Assembly (NCBI GenBank): GCA_015490175.1
Contig: WFYJ01000094.1
Span: 1-37,163 of the forward strand
Direction: 5' to 3'
Source of the DNA: Saprospiraceae bacterium
GTDB taxonomy: Bacteria; Bacteroidota; Bacteroidia; Chitinophagales; Saprospiraceae
DNA: 37,163 bases
Shown here: in pieces, positions 33,958-37,163 of the stretch
How positions within the stretch are numbered: the stretch's first letter is position 1
Layout: the number at the start of each line of letters is the position of its first letter
The notes under the pieces: model-generated
Database searches by the model: none
What the model saw: the letters and a program-made list of their open reading frames with translations, nothing else
What the model was told of the DNA's origin: nothing
Translations under genes and position numbers: made by a program

Positions 33958-34041
33958 ATGACGGCCACATTGACCTATACACTTGTCCTCGCCCTGTTGC
34001 TTCTTCTGCGCAAAGCCATCAAGATCAAGGAACAAGGTTGA
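33958..34041 (+). CDS. Possible 27-residue single-helix membrane peptide, or truncated gene start
   Basis: A short reading frame (ATG at 33958, TGA at 34039-34041) encodes 27 residues: a few polar residues, one hydrophobic helix (LVLALLLLL), then a basic tail (RKAIKIKEQG). A full -7 box lies 20 bp before the start. Its last 17 bases overlap the 3' end of the glycosyltransferase gene on the other strand. The helix followed by AIKIKEQ resembles how slipin/SPFH proteins begin, so it could be the left-over 5' end of such a gene. Small frames arise by chance, so coding status needs proof. Confidence 0.35.
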   Translation: MTATLTYTLVLALLLLLRKAIKIKEQG

Positions 34042-34804
34042 CCGCCTGGTGCGGCCTCTTTTTCAGCTCGTACATCCGGAATCGGGCCAGCCCCAGCCGT
34101 TGCAGCAGGTGCATCAGCGACACCCGCAGCACGCCCAGGCCGTAGCGCAGGCTGCGGCGGAAGTTGATCGAGGAAGCCTCTTCGAAATATTTCGTCGGAC
34201 ACGTCACCTCGGCGATGTCGAAGCCGGCGTAGATGATTTGCGACAGCATCTCGTTGTCGAAGACGAAGTCATCCGAGTTGTTTTCGAAATCTATCGTTTC
34301 GAGCACCTCGCGCGAGAAGGCGCGATAGCCCGTGTGGTATTCCGATAGCTTGTAGTTGACCAGTACGTTCTGCACGAAGGTGAGCAGGCGGTTGGCCACG
34401 TACTTGTACAGGGGCATGCCGCCCTTGAGCGCCCCTTTGCCCAGGATGCGCGAGCCCAACACTACGGGGTACAGGTCCTGCGCGATGATATTGACCATCG
34501 AAGGGATGAGCCTGGGTGTGTACTGGTAGTCGGGGTGCAGCATGATGACGATGTCGGCACCCAGCTCGAGTGCCTTTTTGTACAACGACTTCTGATTGCC
34601 GCCGTAGCCCTTGTTCTGCTCATGGCGGATGACGTGCGCGATGCCGATGTTGCGGGCCAGTTGGGCCGTGTTGTCGGAGCTGGCATCGTCGCACAGGATC
34701 ACCTCATCGACGATGTCGAAAGGAATTTCGTTGTAGGTCTTTTCCAGTGTTTGTGCAGCGTTGTAGGCGGGCAGCACCACCACTACTTTCTTGCCGTTGT
34801 ACAT
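34025..34804 (-). CDS. Family 2 glycosyltransferase (DPM1-like, soluble)
   Basis: A 259-residue GT-A enzyme. The N-terminus KVVVVLPAYNAAQTLEKTYN and ILCDDASSDNT form the nucleotide-sugar site; HPDYQYTP and GSRILGKGALKGGMPLYKYV are typical of the dolichyl/polyprenyl-phosphate sugar synthase branch. It lacks the C-terminal membrane helices of GtrB/ArnC. It probably transfers a sugar from a nucleotide donor to a lipid carrier or envelope glycan. The start at 34804 follows from the family N-terminus; upstream in-frame sequence overlaps the pepF gene. It lies 28 bp downstream of pepF, separated by a hairpin. Confidence 0.88.
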   Translation of the reverse strand: MYNGKKVVVVLPAYNAAQTLEKTYNEIPFDIVDEVILCDDASSDNTAQLARNIGIAHVIRHEQNKGYGGNQKSLYKKALELGADIVIMLHPDYQYTPRLIPSMVNIIAQDLYPVVLGSRILGKGALKGGMPLYKYVANRLLTFVQNVLVNYKLSEYHTGYRAFSREVLETIDFENNSDDFVFDNEMLSQIIYAGFDIAEVTCPTKYFEEASSINFRRSLRYGLGVLRVSLMHLLQRLGLARFRMYELKKRPHQAVNLVP

Positions 34805-34815
34805 GCTCGTTTGTT

Positions 34816-34831
34816 TTTTGCTTTCGCAAAA
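34816..34831. repeat. Hairpin repeat between pepF and the glycosyltransferase
   Basis: TTTTGC-TTTC-GCAAAA, a perfect 6-bp stem; on the transcribed strand it reads TTTTGCGAAAGCAAAA. It fills most of the 28 bp gap, one base after the pepF stop. Confidence 0.65.
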
Positions 34832-34832
34832 C

Positions 34833-36551
34833 TCACCCCAGGCGTTCCAGCTCCTCGCCCATGAAGGCCGCCAGCTCGGCCACGTAGTCGGCCGAAAAGT
34901 CGAAGCGGATGCCGGCAGCGGCATACACTTCGGGCACGGGGCGCGTATAGCCCAGGCGCAAGGCCTCGATGTATTGGTCGAGGGCGCGTTGCGGGTCTTG
35001 CCGGTAGTTCTTCCAGATGGCGATGGCGCCGAGCTGGGCCATGCCGTACTCGATGTAGTAGAAGGGCACCTCGAAGATGTGCAACTGGCGGTGCCACAGG
35101 TGCTGCGTCCATGCTTCGAGGCCGCTGCGGTCAACGACGGGCGAAGCGAATTCGCGGAAGATTTCCACCCATGCCTCGCGGCGCTCCTCCTGCGTGTGTT
35201 CGGGATGGGTGTACACCCAGTGCTGGAACTTGTCCACGGTAGCGATCCAGGGCAGGCCGCTCACCACCGATTCGAGCTGGTCGCGGCGGGCGCGGCGCAG
35301 CGAGGCTTCGTCCTCGAAAAACTCGTCCCAGTAGTCCATGCTCAACAGCTCCATGGTCATGCTGGCCAGCTCGGCCACCTCCGAGGGCAGCTCCTTCGAA
35401 GCCACCAGGTGGTAGTGGCGCGTGAGGAACGAGTGGACGGCGTGGCCGGCCTCGTGCATCAGGGTGCGCAGATCGCTCAGCGTACCCACGGCATTCATGA
35501 AAATGAAGGGCACGCCGGTGGCGTAGAGCGGCATGTTGTAGCCACCGGGCCGTTTGCCGGGGCGCGAGTCGAGGTCGAGGTGGCCCATCTGCTCCATTTT
35601 CTTCAGGCTTTCGCCAAAAAACGGATGGAGCCGCCCGAGGGCCTTGACGCTCTTCTGCACCAGTTCGTTCACGTGCTCGAAAGGACGCAAGGGTTGCGCC
35701 CCCCACGGATCAACCGAGAGGTCCCAGGGGCGCAGGGTGTCGAGGCCGAGTTTTTCGCGACGCGCTTCGTGGAGGCGGGCCAGCAGCGGGCGCACGTGGC
35801 GCGCGATGGCTTCGTGAAAGGCGAAGCAGTCGTCGGGCGTGTAGTCGAGCCGGCCCAAGGCCTTGTGCTTGTAGTCGCGGTAGTTGTCGAAGCCGGCATT
35901 GCGGGCCTGGCGATGGCGCAGGTCCACCAGCTCGTCGAAAAGGGCCTCGAGGCGCTCGGCATCCTGGGCGATGCGCGACTGGATGGCGCGATAGACGGCT
36001 TCGCGCTTGTCGCGCTCGGGCTGTTGGAGCAGCTTGCCCGCCTGCTGTATGGTGAGCTGCTGTCCGTCGAGCTCGACGGTCATGCGCCCGAAGATCTGGC
36101 CGTGTTGCCGCGCCTTGATCTGCTCTTCGGTCTGCAGCGGGATGTTTGCTTCGCGAAACAGCTCCAGCTCGTTGCGCACCTTGCGCAGGTAGATGCCGTA
36201 CACCTCGGGCTCGAGCGCAGCGACCTGCGGGTGTGCCACCAGTTTTTTGTGCAGCTCGTTGATGGCTTTGCTGATGTGCGGCATGAGTTGCTGCACGGCG
36301 TACTGGTACAGCTCGGCGGCCTGCTGGTCTTCGGTGTTGACGCTCATGCGGATGTAGCGCCAGGCGAATTCTTCATCCACCACGGCGATGAGTTCGTTGA
36401 GTTCGGCGATCCACTTTTCGAGCGCCTGGCGCGTGGGCAGGGCGCGTTGTTGCAGCTCCTGGAACCAGGGCTTGAGCTTGGCCCAGTCGGTGATGCGGAA
36501 ATCGTCGGGCAGAAAAGTGCGCTTTCCCGGTGCTGTGAGATTGGCTTCCAT
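34833..36551 (-). CDS. M3-family oligoendopeptidase (PepF-like)
   Basis: A 572-residue zinc peptidase expected to cut short peptides in the cytosol. The zinc motif HEAGH is at H366-H370 in LMHEAGHAVHSFLT, followed by the glutamate-bearing ELASMTMELLSMDYW; C-terminal features include FYYIEYGMAQLGAIAIWKNY. The N-terminal helical lobe is complete (PDDFRITDWAKLKPWF at the start), and length fits the pz-peptidase/PepF branch. The start at 36551 (MEANLTAPGKRTFLP) is preferred; the 23 in-frame upstream residues come from the dispersed repeat. It lies 65 bp downstream of the DUF5606 gene. Confidence 0.93.
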   Translation of the reverse strand: MEANLTAPGKRTFLPDDFRITDWAKLKPWFQELQQRALPTRQALEKWIAELNELIAVVDEEFAWRYIRMSVNTEDQQAAELYQYAVQQLMPHISKAINELHKKLVAHPQVAALEPEVYGIYLRKVRNELELFREANIPLQTEEQIKARQHGQIFGRMTVELDGQQLTIQQAGKLLQQPERDKREAVYRAIQSRIAQDAERLEALFDELVDLRHRQARNAGFDNYRDYKHKALGRLDYTPDDCFAFHEAIARHVRPLLARLHEARREKLGLDTLRPWDLSVDPWGAQPLRPFEHVNELVQKSVKALGRLHPFFGESLKKMEQMGHLDLDSRPGKRPGGYNMPLYATGVPFIFMNAVGTLSDLRTLMHEAGHAVHSFLTRHYHLVASKELPSEVAELASMTMELLSMDYWDEFFEDEASLRRARRDQLESVVSGLPWIATVDKFQHWVYTHPEHTQEERREAWVEIFREFASPVVDRSGLEAWTQHLWHRQLHIFEVPFYYIEYGMAQLGAIAIWKNYRQDPQRALDQYIEALRLGYTRPVPEVYAAAGIRFDFSADYVAELAAFMGEELERLG

Positions 36552-36573
36552 GAGTCGAAGGGTTTCGTGCTTT

Positions 36574-36625
36574 GTCTGGCCGGGTGGCATTTGCCGAAAG
36601 GCAGAAAAACGGCAACTCACTCTTC
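36574..36625. repeat. Dispersed hairpin repeat between DUF5606 and pepF
   Basis: GCATTTGCC-GAAA-GGCA (36587-36603) in a 52 bp stretch that aligns without gaps to 12699-12750. Its right end enters the DUF5606 stop region. Confidence 0.65.
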
Positions 36626-37024
36626 CTCTTCTTCAGCAGCCACGATGAGGCCCTGGGCGTCGAGCAGGGCATACCACTTGACGATCTTCTTGATGTCGCC
36701 GTTGTACACGCGGCTGCGGTCGTGGTTGGGCAGCACGCGGGTAAACCACTCGCGCAGCACGTCGGCCGGCTCATTGGCCGAAGGTACGGGCAACTCGCTT
36801 TCGAGGGCCTTGATGCGCTGGAGCACCTCCTTGAACGGCACCGAGTCGCCGTCGTCGGTGAAGATGGCGATCGATTCGAGGGGCGTGAACTGGTGCTTGC
36901 GCGCCGAGGCGAAGGTGCGCTTGCCCGTTCCGAGCTGCTCCACGATCAGGCCGTTGTTCTTGTTCGCCACCATGCGGTAGAGGCCGGGCATGCCGCTCAC
37001 TGCTACCAACTTGCTCAGATCCAT
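36617..37024 (-). CDS. DUF5606 domain-containing protein
   Basis: A 135-residue cytosolic protein. The N-terminus MDLSKLVAVSGMPGLYRMVANKNNGLIVE, then TGKRTFASARKHQFTPLESIAIFTDDGDSVPF, matches the DUF5606 family of Bacteroidota, which has no known function and often lies near core genes. The C-terminus has the family segment SRVYNGDIKKIVKWYALL and ends in an acidic run (AAEEEEE). Start at 37024 by family fit. It probably forms a transcription unit with pepF and the glycosyltransferase. Confidence 0.9.
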   Translation of the reverse strand: MDLSKLVAVSGMPGLYRMVANKNNGLIVEQLGTGKRTFASARKHQFTPLESIAIFTDDGDSVPFKEVLQRIKALESELPVPSANEPADVLREWFTRVLPNHDRSRVYNGDIKKIVKWYALLDAQGLIVAAEEEEE

Positions 37025-37074
37025 GATTGAGACTGTTTGTTGTGGTAAAAATCCGGTTTTTGCCGAAATGGCTG

Positions 37075-37082
37075 CAAAGGTA
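37075..37082 (-). promoter_or_regulatory. -7 box upstream of the DUF5606 gene
   Basis: Reads TACCTTTG on the minus strand, a full TAnnTTTG match, 50 bp before the DUF5606 start. No clear -33 element. Confidence 0.45.
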
Positions 37083-37105
37083 TGCCCTGTGCCATGGAAA
37101 TTGGG

Positions 37106-37162
37106 CATTTGCCGAAAAAGGCATCCGGAAGGCGGAAGACGGAAGACGCATGCCATGCGTCT
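37106..37162. repeat. Hairpin repeat, 7-bp tandem repeat and palindrome at the window edge
   Basis: GCATTTGCC-GAAAAA-GGCA (37106-37123) is a copy of the dispersed hairpin. CGGAAGG, CGGAAGA, CGGAAGA (37126-37146) repeat with a 7-base period. AGACGCATG-C-CATGCGTCT (37144-37162) is a perfect 9-bp inverted repeat. The element may continue beyond the window. Confidence 0.65.
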
Positions 37163-37163
37163 C

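Overview
The window reads as a chromosomal segment of a fairly GC-rich member of the Bacteroidota, most like the Saprospiria/Chitinophagia side of the phylum. Evidence: several secreted proteins end in type IX secretion system (T9SS) sorting domains; a PorZ-like propeller protein is present; bshA (bacillithiol pathway), DUF4783, DUF5606 and TIGR02757 proteins occur; a NagB-LmbE fusion occurs; and Bacteroidota-type -7 boxes (TAnnTTTG) lie upstream of many genes. No rRNA, tRNA, CRISPR array, transposase, integrase or phage gene was seen. The content is mainly core metabolism, cell envelope and replication, with a set of dispersed intergenic repeats.

Layout. 1-250: five short GC-rich inverted repeats, no gene. 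251-7546: nadC (-), a long-chain acyl-CoA ligase (+), a multi-pass membrane patatin-like lipase (-), and a NagB-LmbE fusion (+). 7576-14055: a minus-strand block transcribed in the order M16 peptidase homologue, mreB, mreC, mreD, PBP2 (mrdA), folA, i.e. the rod-shape elongation genes without an adjacent rodA. 14402-19344: plus-strand dnaN, a small lipoprotein, nadD and a porZ-like gene. 19334-24170: bshA and a 1152-residue T9SS cargo protein (-). 24600-25634: an HD-domain membrane protein (+). 26005-32114: minus-strand genes, namely a secreted hypothetical protein, a tiny T9SS-tailed protein, thrS, and a tight gpmI-lipoprotein-GNAT operon. 32369-37024: DUF4783 (+), TIGR02757 (-), a possible 27-residue membrane peptide (+), a family 2 glycosyltransferase (-), an M3 oligoendopeptidase (-) and DUF5606 (-).

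Functional links. nadC and nadD both serve NAD synthesis but lie 15 kb apart. mreBCD and PBP2 form the lateral-wall machine. The PorZ-like protein would act in the cell-surface attachment step of the T9SS that exports the two proteins with sorting domains. BshA makes the first bacillithiol intermediate.

Non-coding layer. Two repeat families stand out: a short hairpin repeat with core CTTTCGGCAAATGCC or TTTTGCGAAAGCAAAA (most copies between genes, two in signal-peptide codons), and a mosaic intergenic element built from about five modules that appear in different orders or subsets in three gaps. I saw no clear defence island, biosynthetic cluster or other wholly new system. The best candidates for something undescribed are the repeat families, the 27-residue membrane ORF, the sorting-domain-only secreted protein and the HD-membrane protein with an atypical tail.
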